Assembly: GCA_008015235.1 (NCBI GenBank)
Contig: SSFF01000009.1
Span: forward strand, 1 to 64,000
Length of the DNA stretch: 64,000 nt
Reading direction: 5' to 3'
Source of the DNA: Rhodoferax sp.
GTDB taxonomy: Bacteria; Pseudomonadota; Gammaproteobacteria; Burkholderiales; Burkholderiaceae_C
Positions 28,592 to 37,987 of this stretch are shown piece by piece. Numbering within the stretch: the first letter of the stretch is position 1; each line of letters opens with the position of its first letter. The notes beneath the pieces are model-generated. The model was not told where the DNA came from. It saw nothing but the letters and a program-made list of their open reading frames with translations, and did no database searches. The translations under genes and the position numbers were made by a program.

Positions 28592-28708
28592 GCGGGCCAT
28601 TGTGCCTGTGTGGCGCAATGCCTGTGGCCCGGCGGGGATTGCCCGTGCGGCATGGAAGGGCGGGCGCAACCCCTCTTTTGTTTTTTCCTGATTTGCGGTA
28701 CTATAAAG

Positions 28709-28720
28709 TTGTATATACAG
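28709..28720. promoter_or_regulatory. HutC-like operator before hutH
   Basis: TTGTATATACAG with the perfect palindrome TGTATATACA lies 9 bp before the hutH start. HutC repressors of Pseudomonas and relatives bind TTGTATATACAA-like sites. No hutC gene is in the window, so the regulator is assumed to be elsewhere. Confidence 0.6.
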
Positions 28721-28729
28721 GAGCACCGC

Positions 28730-30277
28730 ATGACCCACCCCACATTTGCACTGAAGCCCGGCCAGGTGACGCTGGCCCAATGGCGTGACATTTACCGTGG
28801 CGCAACGCCCACACTCGACCCCGCCTGCGCTGCCGCGGTGGCCGCCAGTGCTGCGACGGTGGAGCGCATCGTTGCCAAGGGCGACCCGGTATACGGCATC
28901 AATACCGGCTTTGGCAAGCTCGCCAGCGTGCGCATTCCGGCCGAAGACCTCGAAACCCTGCAACGCAACATCGTGCTGTCCCATGCCGCTGGCGTGGGCG
29001 AGGCCACGCCCATGGCCGTGACCCGTTTAATGATGGCCCTGAAGCTGGCCAGCCTGGCCCAGGGCGCCTCCGGCATTCGCCCGGCCACGCTGGCCCTGCT
29101 CGAAGCCATGCTGGTGCGCGGCATCATTCCGGTGGTGCCGGCCCAGGGTTCGGTGGGCGCCTCGGGCGACTTGGCCCCCTTGTCGCACATGACTGCGGTG
29201 ATGATTGGTGTTGGTGAAGCCGACACCCCCAGCGGGCGCAAGCCGGCCGTCGAGGCCCTGGCCAGCGCCGGTCTGGCGCCGGTGGTGCTGGGCCCGAAAG
29301 AAGGTCTGGCCTTGCTCAACGGCACCCAGTTCTCCACCGCCAATGCCCTGGCGGGTTTGTTTGAAGCCGAGCGCCTGTTCCAGTCGGCCTTGCTGACCGG
29401 TGCCCTGGCAACCGATGCGGCCAAAGGCTCGGATGCACCGTTCGATCCCCGCATCCACACATTGCGCCGCCACAAGGGGCAGATCGCCACCGCCGACGCC
29501 CTGCGCCAGCTGCTGCTGGGCAGCGCCATCCGCGCTTCGCACCTCAGTGGCGACGAGCGTGTGCAGGACCCGTATTGCCTGCGTTGCCAGCCCCAGGTCA
29601 TGGGCGCCTGCCTGGATGTGCTCAACCATGCTGCCGATCTGTTGGAGACCGAAGCCAATGGCGTCTCCGACAACCCGCTGATCTTCCCGGGCAAGGATGG
29701 AAAACCCGACGACTCGCTGTCAGGCGGTAACTTCCACGCCGAACCGGTCGCCTTCGCCGCCGACATGATCGCCATGGCCATCTGTGAAATCGGTTCCCTG
29801 TCCGAGCGTCGCATCGCCATGCTGGTCGACCCGGCCTTGTCGGGCCTGCCCGCCTTCCTGACGCCCAAGCCCGGTCTGAACTCGGGTTTCATGATTCCCC
29901 AAGTGACGGCGGCCGCCTTGGTGTCGGAAAACAAGCAACGCGCCTACCCGGCCAGCGTCGACTCGATTCCGACTTCGGCCAACCAGGAAGACCATGTGTC
30001 CATGGCGGCCCACGGTGCGCGCCGACTGGCGCCCATGGCCGAGAATGCCATGGCCGTGGTGGCCATCGAATGGCTCTGTGCCGCGCAGGGCAATGATTTC
30101 CATGCACCGCTCACGACCAGCCAGCCGCTGCAGCAGGTCACCGGGCTGTTGCGCGCCCAGGTGGCGCACCTGAGCGACGACCGCCACATCCAGCCCGACA
30201 TGCAGGCGGCCATTGGCTTGGTGCGCAGTGGTGCTTTGGTGCAGGCGGCATCCGTATCGTTGCCCGGCGTGGTCTGA
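28730..30277 (+). CDS. hutH: Histidine ammonia-lyase
   Basis: Removes ammonia from histidine to give urocanate. 515 residues; [19 protein letters not shown] near the N-terminus, the [12 protein letters not shown] motif in which Ala-Ser-Gly forms the MIO cofactor (~143-145), [10 protein letters not shown], and SRP-like substrate region in [15 protein letters not shown] longer open frame upstream to 28106 is antisense to gloA and was not used; RBS CAGGAG fits 28730. hutU, hutI and hutC are absent here. Confidence 0.95.
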   Translation: MTHPTFALKPGQVTLAQWRDIYRGATPTLDPACAAAVAASAATVERIVAKGDPVYGINTGFGKLASVRIPAEDLETLQRNIVLSHAAGVGEATPMAVTRLMMALKLASLAQGASGIRPATLALLEAMLVRGIIPVVPAQGSVGASGDLAPLSHMTAVMIGVGEADTPSGRKPAVEALASAGLAPVVLGPKEGLALLNGTQFSTANALAGLFEAERLFQSALLTGALATDAAKGSDAPFDPRIHTLRRHKGQIATADALRQLLLGSAIRASHLSGDERVQDPYCLRCQPQVMGACLDVLNHAADLLETEANGVSDNPLIFPGKDGKPDDSLSGGNFHAEPVAFAADMIAMAICEIGSLSERRIAMLVDPALSGLPAFLTPKPGLNSGFMIPQVTAAALVSENKQRAYPASVDSIPTSANQEDHVSMAAHGARRLAPMAENAMAVVAIEWLCAAQGNDFHAPLTTSQPLQQVTGLLRAQVAHLSDDRHIQPDMQAAIGLVRSGALVQAASVSLPGVV

Positions 30278-30298
30278 TCGTTCCTGGAGGCGTCAGAG

Positions 30299-30325
30299 GG
30301 CCTGCATGTATGTGCAGGCCTTTTT
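30299..30325 (+). terminator. Rho-independent terminator after hutH
   Basis: GGCCTGCA and TGCAGGCC pair perfectly over a 6-base loop, followed by TTTTTGCTTTT. It lies directly against the 3' end of the thioesterase gene on the other strand. Confidence 0.88.
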
Positions 30326-30329
30326 GCTT

Positions 30330-30875
30330 TTAACGCGGTGCCAGCTCGAACACCAGGCAGGTGGTGGTGGCGTGGGCATAGAGCGTGCCGTCAGGCCCCA
30401 CCAGGCGCGCTTCGGCCGTGGCCAGTTGCTTGCCGCAGTGGATTACGGTGCCAATGGCGCGTACCCGCGATGTCTTGGCCGGGTTGATGGCCTTGACGAT
30501 GTTCACGCTCAGCTCGGCCGTGGTGTAGCCGCGCCCGGCCGGCAACAGGGTGTGCACGGCGCAGCCCAGGGCCGAATCCAGCAGCGTGGCGTACCAACCG
30601 CCGTGGATGCCACCCATGGGGTTCAAGTGGGTCGCACCCGGGGTGCCCTGGAACACGGCGCGGCCGGGTTCCACTTCCACGATCAGGAAATCCAGCGTCT
30701 TGGCAATGGAGGCGTAGGGGAGCTCGCCCTGCAGCAGGGCCTGCATGGTCTGCAGGCCGGAGAGGCCGGCCACCTGGTGCGGCTTGGCGACGCCAGGGCC
30801 GGGGCCGCGGTCCAGCACGGCGCGTACGTCTTCTTCCTGAACCAGCCAGGCTTCCAAGTGGTTGGTGGTGTTCAT
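30330..30875 (-). CDS. PaaI-type hotdog thioesterase
   Basis: 181 residues; the hotdog signature LNPMGGIHGGWYATLLDSALG (~88-108) with the catalytic-site glycines and histidine, then YTTAELSVNIVKAINP. PaaI-type enzymes hydrolyse acyl-CoA esters; the exact acid is not known. It is divergent from marR, with two palindromes between the starts, so it is probably repressed by that MarR. Confidence 0.82.
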   Translation of the reverse strand: MNTTNHLEAWLVQEEDVRAVLDRGPGPGVAKPHQVAGLSGLQTMQALLQGELPYASIAKTLDFLIVEVEPGRAVFQGTPGATHLNPMGGIHGGWYATLLDSALGCAVHTLLPAGRGYTTAELSVNIVKAINPAKTSRVRAIGTVIHCGKQLATAEARLVGPDGTLYAHATTTCLVFELAPR

Positions 30876-30892
30876 GGTGCTTCCTTAAAAAA

Positions 30893-30922
30893 TTGCATAT
30901 GCAACAATTGTAGCTACAATTG
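30893..30922. promoter_or_regulatory. Two adjacent perfect palindromes, MarR operator region
   Basis: TTGCATATGCAA (30893-30904) abuts CAATTGTAGCTACAATTG (30905-30922); both are perfect. They fill the space between the divergent thioesterase and marR starts and end 4 bp before the marR ATG. MarR-family dimers bind such 16-20 bp palindromes. Binding would block both promoters. Confidence 0.7.
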
Positions 30923-30926
30923 AACC

Positions 30927-31427
30927 ATGCACACCGTCACCACCGTTACAGCGCCGCCCGTACCGGCTGCCGCCAAACCCCAGGGCTGCACCAATCTGCA
31001 GCTGCGCCAGCTCACGCGCCGCGTGTCGCAGCGCTACGACGCGCAGATGGCGCAAATCGGGCTCAAGACCACGCAGTACTCGCTGCTGTCCTACGTGGTC
31101 AAACTCGGCCCCATCCGCCCGGCCGATCTGGCCCAGGCCATGGCCATGGAGCCATCGACGCTCACGCGCAACCTCAAGCCGCTGATCGCCGCGGGTTGGG
31201 TCGAGCTGGCCCCTGGTGCCGACGGCCGCAGCCGCCTGGTGCGCGCCACGCCCGCCGGGCAGGACAAGCGTGCCCAGGCGCAGCGCCTGTGGAAGCAGGC
31301 GCAGGTCAGTCTCAATGAGACCCTGGGCCTAGAGCGGGTGCAGGCCCTGCATTCGCTGATCCAGGAGTCACTGGCCCTGCTGGCCCAGTCCCACCCTGAA
31401 ACCGAAGCCGGAGCCGACGATGTCTGA
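30927..31427 (+). CDS. MarR-family transcriptional regulator
   Basis: 166 residues with a winged helix: LKTTQYSLLSYVVKLGPIRPADLAQAMAMEPSTLTRNLKPLIAAGWVEL, and the wing GADGRSRLVRATPAG. It begins right after a palindromic operator and overlaps the MFS gene by 8 bp, the common repressor-exporter pairing. Inducer unknown. The very short leader suggests translation from a nearly leaderless mRNA or a promoter further upstream. Confidence 0.9.
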   Translation: MHTVTTVTAPPVPAAAKPQGCTNLQLRQLTRRVSQRYDAQMAQIGLKTTQYSLLSYVVKLGPIRPADLAQAMAMEPSTLTRNLKPLIAAGWVELAPGADGRSRLVRATPAGQDKRAQAQRLWKQAQVSLNETLGLERVQALHSLIQESLALLAQSHPETEAGADDV

Positions 31428-32655
31428 CATCACTAGCACCGCATCACCACGCAAAGCCATGACTGTGGGCATGGTTCTGTTCGCTGCGGCCGCCACCTTT
31501 GCGCTGACCATGGGTTCGCGCCAAACCATGGGACTGTTCCTGAGTGCGCTCAACACCTCCACTGGCCTGGGCGTGGGCAGCATCAGCCTGGCTTTCGCTT
31601 TTGGCCAGCTCTGGTGGGGGCTGACACAGCCGTTTGCCGGTGCCTTTGCCGACCGTGTCGGGGCCGGGCGTGTGCTGTTCATCGGTGTGGTGCTGGTGGC
31701 CGTTGGCACCTTCATCACGCCGTTCATGACCAGCACCCTGGGCCTGACCCTCGCCATTGGCGTGCTTGCAGCGGGCGGAGCCGGCATGGCGGGGCCCGCC
31801 GTGCTGATGGCGGCCACGGCCCGCCTGATTCCGGCCGACAAGCGTGGCATGGCCACTGGCATCATCAACGCCGGCGGCTCCTTCGGTCAGTTCGTCATGG
31901 CGCCCATTGCCGGCGCGCTGATGGTGGGCCTGGGCTGGGCCAGTGCCATGCAGGTCATGGGTCTGCTGGTGCTGCTGGCGCTGCCGGCAGCCTTTGCTTT
32001 GCGGGGCAGCCCGGCCCACGCCGTTGCCGCTGCGCACAATCCCTTGTCTGCCAGCGCAGCCATTCGCCAGGCCCTGCGCACGCCCAGCTACCTGATGCTG
32101 GCCGGAGGTTTCTTCGTTTGCGGCTTTCACGTGGCCTTCCTGGCCACGCACCTGCCGGGCGTGGTGGCGCAGTGCGGCCTGCCCACACAGTGGGGTGCCT
32201 GGTCGCTGGCCATGTTGGGCCTGTTCAACATCGTGGGCAGCGTCGCCATGGGCTGGGCCGTGGGGCGCTGGCGCATGAAGTCGCTGCTGTCCATGGTCTA
32301 CGCCGCACGCGCCCTGGCGGTGCTGGTGTTCCTGCTGGCGCCCAAGACCGGGCCGGTGGTGTTGGTGTTTGCCGCCGTCATGGGCCTGACCTTCCTGTCC
32401 ACCGTACCGCCCACGGCCGGGCTTGTGGCCAAGTTCTTTGGCGTGGGCAATATGGCCACACTGTTTGGGGTGGTGATGTTCACCCACCAGATTGGCGGCT
32501 TCCTGGGCGCTTTCCTGGGTGGGCGCGTGCTGGATGCGACCGGCAGCTACGACTGGGTCTGGTACATCGACATTACGTTGGCCGTGGCTGCCGCCCTGAT
32601 CCACCTGCCGATCCGCGAGGCACGGCTGGTGCGGGCCGTGCCTCAGCCTGCGTGA
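31420..32655 (+). CDS. Major facilitator superfamily transporter
   Basis: 411 residues with twelve hydrophobic helices in two halves. FALTMGSRQTMGLFLSALN at the start and GLTQPFAGAFADRVGAGRVL (the A-motif loop of MFS, ~65-85) resemble the oxalate/formate and monocarboxylate group. It is transcribed with the overlapping marR. The substrate is unknown; MarR control suggests a xenobiotic or acid. Confidence 0.88.
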   Translation: MSDITSTASPRKAMTVGMVLFAAAATFALTMGSRQTMGLFLSALNTSTGLGVGSISLAFAFGQLWWGLTQPFAGAFADRVGAGRVLFIGVVLVAVGTFITPFMTSTLGLTLAIGVLAAGGAGMAGPAVLMAATARLIPADKRGMATGIINAGGSFGQFVMAPIAGALMVGLGWASAMQVMGLLVLLALPAAFALRGSPAHAVAAAHNPLSASAAIRQALRTPSYLMLAGGFFVCGFHVAFLATHLPGVVAQCGLPTQWGAWSLAMLGLFNIVGSVAMGWAVGRWRMKSLLSMVYAARALAVLVFLLAPKTGPVVLVFAAVMGLTFLSTVPPTAGLVAKFFGVGNMATLFGVVMFTHQIGGFLGAFLGGRVLDATGSYDWVWYIDITLAVAAALIHLPIREARLVRAVPQPA

Positions 32656-32677
32656 GGCTGCGGGGATAATGGCCGCC

Positions 32678-33061
32678 ATGACCCAATTCACTAAAGTTGT
32701 TCTGTTTACCGACACCGACGGCCGTGCGCGTTTTCGGGAAGAAGTTGTGCCGCTGGACCAGGGCACGCCCCAGTCCATGCTGTCTGAGGTATTTGCCAGT
32801 GGCGGCTACCAGCTGCGCACCAGCCCGGTGGGCTTTCGCAGCCAGTTCCACTGCACCGGCGCGCCCCAATGGTGTTTCATCCTTGGGGGACAGATGGAAA
32901 TAGGCTTGCAAGGCGGCGTTTCCCGGGTTTTCAAGCCGGGCGAACACTTTTTCAGTGCCGATCTGCTGCCCGAAGGCGCGACGTTTGACCCCGACATCCA
33001 CGGCCATTGGAGCCGCCAGGTCGGTGATCAGCCTCTGGTGACTTTGTTTGTCAAAGTCTGA
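32678..33061 (+). CDS. Cupin-fold protein
   Basis: 127 residues from the ATG at 32678; an ATG three codons earlier (32669) is equally possible. The double-stranded beta-helix is suggested by FRSQFHCTGAPQWCFILGGQMEIGL and VFKPGEHFFSADLLPEGATFDPDIHGHW. The usual metal histidines are only partly present, so catalysis is uncertain. No operon partner is clear. Confidence 0.65.
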   Translation: MTQFTKVVLFTDTDGRARFREEVVPLDQGTPQSMLSEVFASGGYQLRTSPVGFRSQFHCTGAPQWCFILGGQMEIGLQGGVSRVFKPGEHFFSADLLPEGATFDPDIHGHWSRQVGDQPLVTLFVKV

Positions 33062-33067
33062 AAAAAC

Positions 33068-33736
33068 TCAGGCCTTGCTGTTGGCACCTTGCATGGTGCC
33101 CGACTCCAGATAACGCACCCCCGCCGTGCCCGTGTGTACGGCCTGCACCAGTGCAGCGGCCACATCGGCAGCAGCAATGGAGCGGTAATTGGCGGGAATA
33201 AGTGGGCGCAAGGCGCGGGTGAAGGCCAGGCCCATGCGTTCGCCGGAGCGCACCGGCTGCCCCAGGGCTTCGCGGTCACCGGCCAGCATCGCCGGGCGCG
33301 CCAGCACCAGGCTGTGGTAGCCGCATTGGGCCAGGGCCTGTTCGGCCTCGCCCTTGACGCGGCTGTAGAACACCGAAGACTTGGAGTTTGCGCCCAAGGC
33401 ACTGACTGCTCCTAATTTGGTAGCGCCTGCTGCAATACCTGCGCGGGCTACAGCCAAAACAGCGTCAAAATCAATGGCACGAAAGGCTTCTTGGCTACCA
33501 GCCACCTTGATGGTGGTGCCCAGGGCGATGAAGACGTCGTCGATGGCTGGGAGGCTGGGCAGCCGGGTGAAGTCCACCACATGCTGCTCCAGTTTGGGGT
33601 GCTGCAGGTCGGTGGTACGCCGACCCAGCACATGCACCCGGCGGTAGCGCTTATCGGCCAGCAGGATTGCGAGGATTTCCCGGCCCACGAGACCGGTTGC
33701 CCCCGCGACCAGCGCCACCCGGTTTTCCGTTGCCAT
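33068..33736 (-). CDS. NAD(P)H-binding Rossmann-fold oxidoreductase, start inside rhlE
   Basis: 222 residues of the NAD(P)-binding atypical SDR kind: [19 protein letters not shown] (dinucleotide loop, ~7-25), [26 protein letters not shown] and the [13 protein letters not shown] segment with the catalytic-type Tyr/Lys pair. The ATG at 33736 is preceded 8 bases upstream by AGGAGG, which lies within glycine codons of rhlE; the first 86 bp of the gene are also the last codons of rhlE in another frame. Residues ~98-111 are encoded by a dispersed repeat copy, but the length stays normal. Confidence 0.8.
   Translation of the reverse strand: MATENRVALVAGATGLVGREILAILLADKRYRRVHVLGRRTTDLQHPKLEQHVVDFTRLPSLPAIDDVFIALGTTIKVAGSQEAFRAIDFDAVLAVARAGIAAGATKLGAVSALGANSKSSVFYSRVKGEAEQALAQCGYHSLVLARPAMLAGDREALGQPVRSGERMGLAFTRALRPLIPANYRSIAAADVAAALVQAVHTGTAGVRYLESGTMQGANSKA
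33408..33451 (-). repeat. Dispersed repeat, copy 5, inside the oxidoreductase gene
   Basis: On the minus strand it reads GTAGCCCGCGCAGGTATTGC, which matches the intergenic copy at 53200 in all but one of these 20 bases, then GCGCTACCAAATTAGGAGC. It is read in frame as [15 protein letters not shown], part of a conserved helix region. Confidence 0.6.
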
Positions 33737-35429
33737 AGCCACCACCTCCTGCAAAGTCGCCACCGCCGCGGCGTTGCCCGCCACCAAAGCCACCACCACC
33801 ACGGCGGCCGCCACGATCGGACATCATATCGACGCTGGTGCGCATGGGGTCGGGTTGGCCGCCACCCTGGGGACGCGGCTTGTTGCGATTCAGACCAAAG
33901 CCCGAACCCAGGTGCAGGTCGTCGCGCTGCAGCGAAGGCTCGCCACGCTCCTGGCGCGGGCGGTTGGGGTTGCCATTGCCGTTGTTGTTACGGCGGCCGC
34001 CGCCATTGCCCCCCCCATTCCCGTTGCCGCGTGCACCCTCGTGCAGTTGCACCACGCCGTCCTCGTTGGGGCCTGTGGCCGGGCGGGGGCCCTGGTGGCG
34101 CTGGCCACCACCATTGCGACCACCGCCGTTGACGCCTTGCTTGGCCTTGTTGTCACGGATGCGTTGCATCATCTCGCCGCGTGCGGCTTTGGCAGCGGCC
34201 TGCATGACTTCGCGGCTTGGGGGCTTGCCAGCACCGCCCCAGATGGTTTGGCGGCCCATGGCAATGGGTTCGGCCTTCTCGTCGGGTTCCGGACCGAAGC
34301 CTTCGACCACCTTGACCTCGATCTTCTGCTTGGTGAAGCGCTCGATGTCCTGCATGAAGCCTTCTTCGTCCAGGCACACCAGGTTCACTGCGGCGCCGTC
34401 GGCACCGGCGCGGCCGGTGCGGCCGATGCGGTGCACGTAGTCTTCGCTGATATTGGGGATTTCGTAGTTCACCACGTGCGGCAGGTCGTCAATGTCGATG
34501 CCGCGGGCGGCGATGTCGGTGGCCACCAGGGCGCGTACTTCGCCGCTCTTGAAGCCGGCCAGGGCCTGGGTGCGTGCGGCCTGGCTCTTGTTGCCGTGCA
34601 GGGCCATGGCGGTGATACCGTTTTTCTCCAGGTATTCGGCCACGTTGTTGGCGCCGAACTTGGTGCGTGTGAACACCAGCACCTGGCTCCAGTTGTGCTC
34701 CTTGATGATGTGGGCCAGCAGGGCTTTCTTCTTGCCGCGACCCACCGGGTGGATCACCTGGGTGATGCGCTGCACCGTAGTGTTGCGCGGGGTCACCTGC
34801 ACGCTTTGCGGGTTTTTCAGCAGGCCATTGGCCAGTTCGCGGATCTCGTCGCTGAAGGTGGCCGAGAACAGCAGGCTCTGCTTTTCCTTCGGCACCAGGG
34901 CCAGCACCTTCTTCACGTCGTGGATGAAGCCCATGTCCAGCATGCGGTCGGCCTCGTCCAGCACCAGGATCTGCACGGTGGACAGGTCGAGCATGCCTTG
35001 CTGGCTCAGGTCCAGCAGGCGGCCCGGCGTGGCCACCAGGATGTCCACACCTTTCTTGAGCTTGGTAATCTGCGGGTTCATGCCCACACCGCCAAAAATG
35101 ACGGTGGAGCTGAGTTGCAGGTACTTGCCGTACACCTGCACCGACTCTTCCACCTGGGCCGCCAGTTCGCGGGTCGGGGTCAGCACCAGGGCGCGGATGC
35201 CGGTGCCGCCAAATTTGTTCTGGGCACTGCGGGCGTGCGAGAGGCGGTGCAGCATGGGCAGGGTGAAAGCAGCGGTCTTGCCGGTGCCGGTCTGGGCGCC
35301 GCCGAGCAGGTCGTGGCCTTCCAGTACCAGTGGAATGGCCTGGGCCTGGATGGCCGTGGGGGTTTCGTAGCCCTGCTCGCGCACAGCTTTCAGGATGGCC
35401 GGGGCCAGGTTCAATTCATCAAAATTCAT
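33651..35429 (-). CDS. rhlE: DEAD-box RNA helicase RhlE
   Basis: 592 residues. Motifs in order: Q motif [14 protein letters not shown]; Walker [33 protein letters not shown] in [16 protein letters not shown] in [42 protein letters not shown]. After ~400 comes a long Gly/Asn/Arg-rich RGG tail, which binds RNA in such helicases. The last 28 codons overlap the oxidoreductase gene in another frame. It acts in ribosome maturation or RNA decay in relatives. Confidence 0.93.
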   Translation of the reverse strand: MNFDELNLAPAILKAVREQGYETPTAIQAQAIPLVLEGHDLLGGAQTGTGKTAAFTLPMLHRLSHARSAQNKFGGTGIRALVLTPTRELAAQVEESVQVYGKYLQLSSTVIFGGVGMNPQITKLKKGVDILVATPGRLLDLSQQGMLDLSTVQILVLDEADRMLDMGFIHDVKKVLALVPKEKQSLLFSATFSDEIRELANGLLKNPQSVQVTPRNTTVQRITQVIHPVGRGKKKALLAHIIKEHNWSQVLVFTRTKFGANNVAEYLEKNGITAMALHGNKSQAARTQALAGFKSGEVRALVATDIAARGIDIDDLPHVVNYEIPNISEDYVHRIGRTGRAGADGAAVNLVCLDEEGFMQDIERFTKQKIEVKVVEGFGPEPDEKAEPIAMGRQTIWGGAGKPPSREVMQAAAKAARGEMMQRIRDNKAKQGVNGGGRNGGGQRHQGPRPATGPNEDGVVQLHEGARGNGNGGGNGGGRRNNNGNGNPNRPRQERGEPSLQRDDLHLGSGFGLNRNKPRPQGGGQPDPMRTSVDMMSDRGGRRGGGGFGGGQRRGGGDFAGGGGYGNGKPGGAGRGGNRSRGPGNPRNPAGR

Positions 35430-35662
35430 GGGGATAGGATGCGCACTTTGGCGCTTTGTGAATCTGCCCGTTCCGGTGCGGGTTGCACCGGCTCAGCTCT
35501 GAGCAGTTCGATTGCAGGGTGGGTGCAATGCTTTTTGCAACCCGCGGCATGGTGCCGGCGAAACAGGCGACTGAAGTCCTGCTGCGGGGGGTATTGTAGT
35601 AAAAATTGGTAAAGCCCCTGCACAGCCCTGTACAAGAGGGCGTCGATGTTGACAATGGGGCC

Positions 35663-37912
35663 ATGCTGAAAAAATATGCACTGCGTCGTTTGGGGGTGGC
35701 CCAGGACCATGGCGGTCACCGGCCCACGGTGCAGGTCTGCCTGGAAACCATCCTGGAGCAAAGTGACACGCTCATGGATGACGTGATGGCCGGTTTGCAG
35801 GCGGCAGTGCTCGGCAAGCACTCCAAAGTGGCCTATGGCCTGATCAGTACACCGGGCAAAGAGGCGGTTGAAGTGTTGTGTGCCCAGATGGGGGAGGTGC
35901 ACGCCATTTTTGCTGCCACCTTGCGGCGCGCGATTTTTTCCGGGGCCACCCTGCCCGGACTGGCGCAGCCCGCCGTGCGCTTTGACGACTTCCAGCTGCT
36001 GGAAGAAGACCAGATCGACTCGAACATCGAAATCGCCCTGACCCAGCAGGAGGTCGGCATGGCGGTGGGCGACATGCTGCCCCAGTTGAACGCCTATGTC
36101 AGTGGCCTCATGGGGTGGCAAACGGTGCAGCCCCAGCTCAACCCACTGCGCCCCGAAGCCTTTGTCTATGCCCTGCGCGAAACCTTCCTGCAGGTGCTGG
36201 ACGAGCCGCAAGGGCGCAATGCCATCCTGACCCAGGCCGCCGGTCTGTTGGGCCTGAGTCTGCGCCAGCTCTACAAGGAGCTGGTGGATTGGTTGCGCAC
36301 GGCCGGTATCGAACCCGCGGCCCAGCCCATGGTGGGCAGCAGCGAACTGGGGGGCGCGGGCGGGGGCAGCGGTGCCGCGCCCGCTGTGGCGCGCACCATG
36401 CTTACACTGGACAAACTGCGCCGCCTGCTCAGCGGCGAGCTGAGCGAACCGGCGGCGGGGAGTGGCACGCACGGGTTCAGCCAGACCCTGCCTGCTGCCT
36501 ACAGCGCACTGGAAGACATGAAGCTGCTGGAGCACATGATGAAGCGCCTGGCCGAGCGCACGCAGCAAGGCCCTTCGCAGCTGGAAAACCCCGATGGAGC
36601 CGCAGCGGCCCTTGCCGGGCCGGAAAGAGAAGCACCCAAACGCCTGGGGGCCCAACTGGGCGAAGAGGTGGTGCGCCTGATGGTGGACAACCTGGAGCAG
36701 GATTACCGCTTGCTGGCCCCGGTGCGTGCGTCCCTGCGTGCCCTGGAGCCGGTGCTGCAGAAACTGGTGCAGACCGATGCGCGCTTCTTCAGCGAACGCA
36801 CCCACCCGGCACGCCAGTACCTGGACCGCATCACCAACCGCAGCCTGGCCTTCTCCTCCCTCGAACAGCCGGGGCTGGCCCGCTTCATGAAGACCTTTGA
36901 CAATGCCAACAGCGTACTGATCGGTGGCGAGGGTGACGCAGCCGCGTTCGAGCGCGTGCTGCGGCGCCTGGAAGCTGGGTGGGCCCGCGATGAGCACGAA
37001 CAGCGCCAACGTGCCGAGGAAGCTGCCCGGGCCTTGCTGCATGCCGAGCAGCGTCACTTGCTGGCCCAGCGCCTGGTGCAGGACTTCATGGCCCTTGTGG
37101 AGAACAAGTCGGTGCCTGACCTAGTGGTCAGCTTCCTGCGTGGCCCCTGGGCCCAGGTGGTGGCCGAATCGCAGCTGCGCTGTGTTTCCGGTACCGAAGA
37201 CGCCGACGGATTCCTGTCCTTGGTGGACGACCTGATCTGGAGCGTGCGCGTCAAGGCGGCACGTCGCAACCGCTCGCGCCTGGTACAGCTGGTGCCCAGC
37301 ATGCTGGTCAAGATGCGCCAGGGCCTGACCATGATCGACTACCCGAGCGAGCGCATTGCGGCGTTTTTTGACGAACTCATCACCTTTCACGAGCAGGCCT
37401 TCGAGGGTGCCCGCCCGCCTGCACCGTCCGCCGCGCCACAGGAAGGCAAAGTGGTCGTGGCCAGCGATGAAGGGCCCGAAACGCGGTCGCCCGACACCCA
37501 GGCCAGCGACAGCCTTCTGGACATGTCGGACTACTGGATGTCCGAAGCCGAAGCCCAGGACTCTGGCTACCTGGACGAGGTTCACAGCGTGGACGCCGCA
37601 TTGGTCGCACCGGCCGACGCGGTGCCGGAACCCCAGCTGTGGTCGGCCCAGACCCTGCATACCGGCGCCTGGGTCGATCTGGCGATGGAGGGGGAGTGGG
37701 TACGGGCCCAGCTCACCTGGGCCAGCCCGCACCGGACCCTGTTCATGTTCATTTCGGGCGGGGGCATGGCCCACAGCATGTCACGGCGCACCATGGAGCG
37801 GCTGCGTGCCCAGGCCCTGATTCGCCTGGTGTCCGACGGCAAGGTGCTGGACCAGGCCCTGGATGCCGTGGCGCAAACGGCCATTTCCAACCAGCCGCAC
37901 ACGGATTCCTAG
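35663..37912 (+). CDS. DUF1631 family protein, copy 1
   Basis: About 749 residues from the ATG at 35663; an upstream start at 35606 is open. No signal or TM. Typical pieces: VCLETILEQSDTLMDDVMAGL near the start, LNPLRPEAFVYALRETFLQ, LDKLRRLLSGELSE, DARFFSERTHPARQYLDRITNRSLAF and the C-terminal PilZ-like unit WVRAQLTWASPHRTLFMFIS. Function unknown. A paralogue lies after ettA (39680-42160), sharing each of these motifs. Confidence 0.82.
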   Translation: MLKKYALRRLGVAQDHGGHRPTVQVCLETILEQSDTLMDDVMAGLQAAVLGKHSKVAYGLISTPGKEAVEVLCAQMGEVHAIFAATLRRAIFSGATLPGLAQPAVRFDDFQLLEEDQIDSNIEIALTQQEVGMAVGDMLPQLNAYVSGLMGWQTVQPQLNPLRPEAFVYALRETFLQVLDEPQGRNAILTQAAGLLGLSLRQLYKELVDWLRTAGIEPAAQPMVGSSELGGAGGGSGAAPAVARTMLTLDKLRRLLSGELSEPAAGSGTHGFSQTLPAAYSALEDMKLLEHMMKRLAERTQQGPSQLENPDGAAAALAGPEREAPKRLGAQLGEEVVRLMVDNLEQDYRLLAPVRASLRALEPVLQKLVQTDARFFSERTHPARQYLDRITNRSLAFSSLEQPGLARFMKTFDNANSVLIGGEGDAAAFERVLRRLEAGWARDEHEQRQRAEEAARALLHAEQRHLLAQRLVQDFMALVENKSVPDLVVSFLRGPWAQVVAESQLRCVSGTEDADGFLSLVDDLIWSVRVKAARRNRSRLVQLVPSMLVKMRQGLTMIDYPSERIAAFFDELITFHEQAFEGARPPAPSAAPQEGKVVVASDEGPETRSPDTQASDSLLDMSDYWMSEAEAQDSGYLDEVHSVDAALVAPADAVPEPQLWSAQTLHTGAWVDLAMEGEWVRAQLTWASPHRTLFMFISGGGMAHSMSRRTMERLRAQALIRLVSDGKVLDQALDAVAQTAISNQPHTDS

Positions 37913-37987
37913 CTCTGCCCGCGTTGGCGGGTACGGTACTGCTGGGATAATGGCGGTTTTACGTCCACCCGTTCCCGCATTACAAAA

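Noticed and set aside
28106-28729. N-terminal extension of hutH to 723 residues
   Set aside because: It is antisense to gloA, has no family character, and the HutC site and ribosome site fit the start at 28730.
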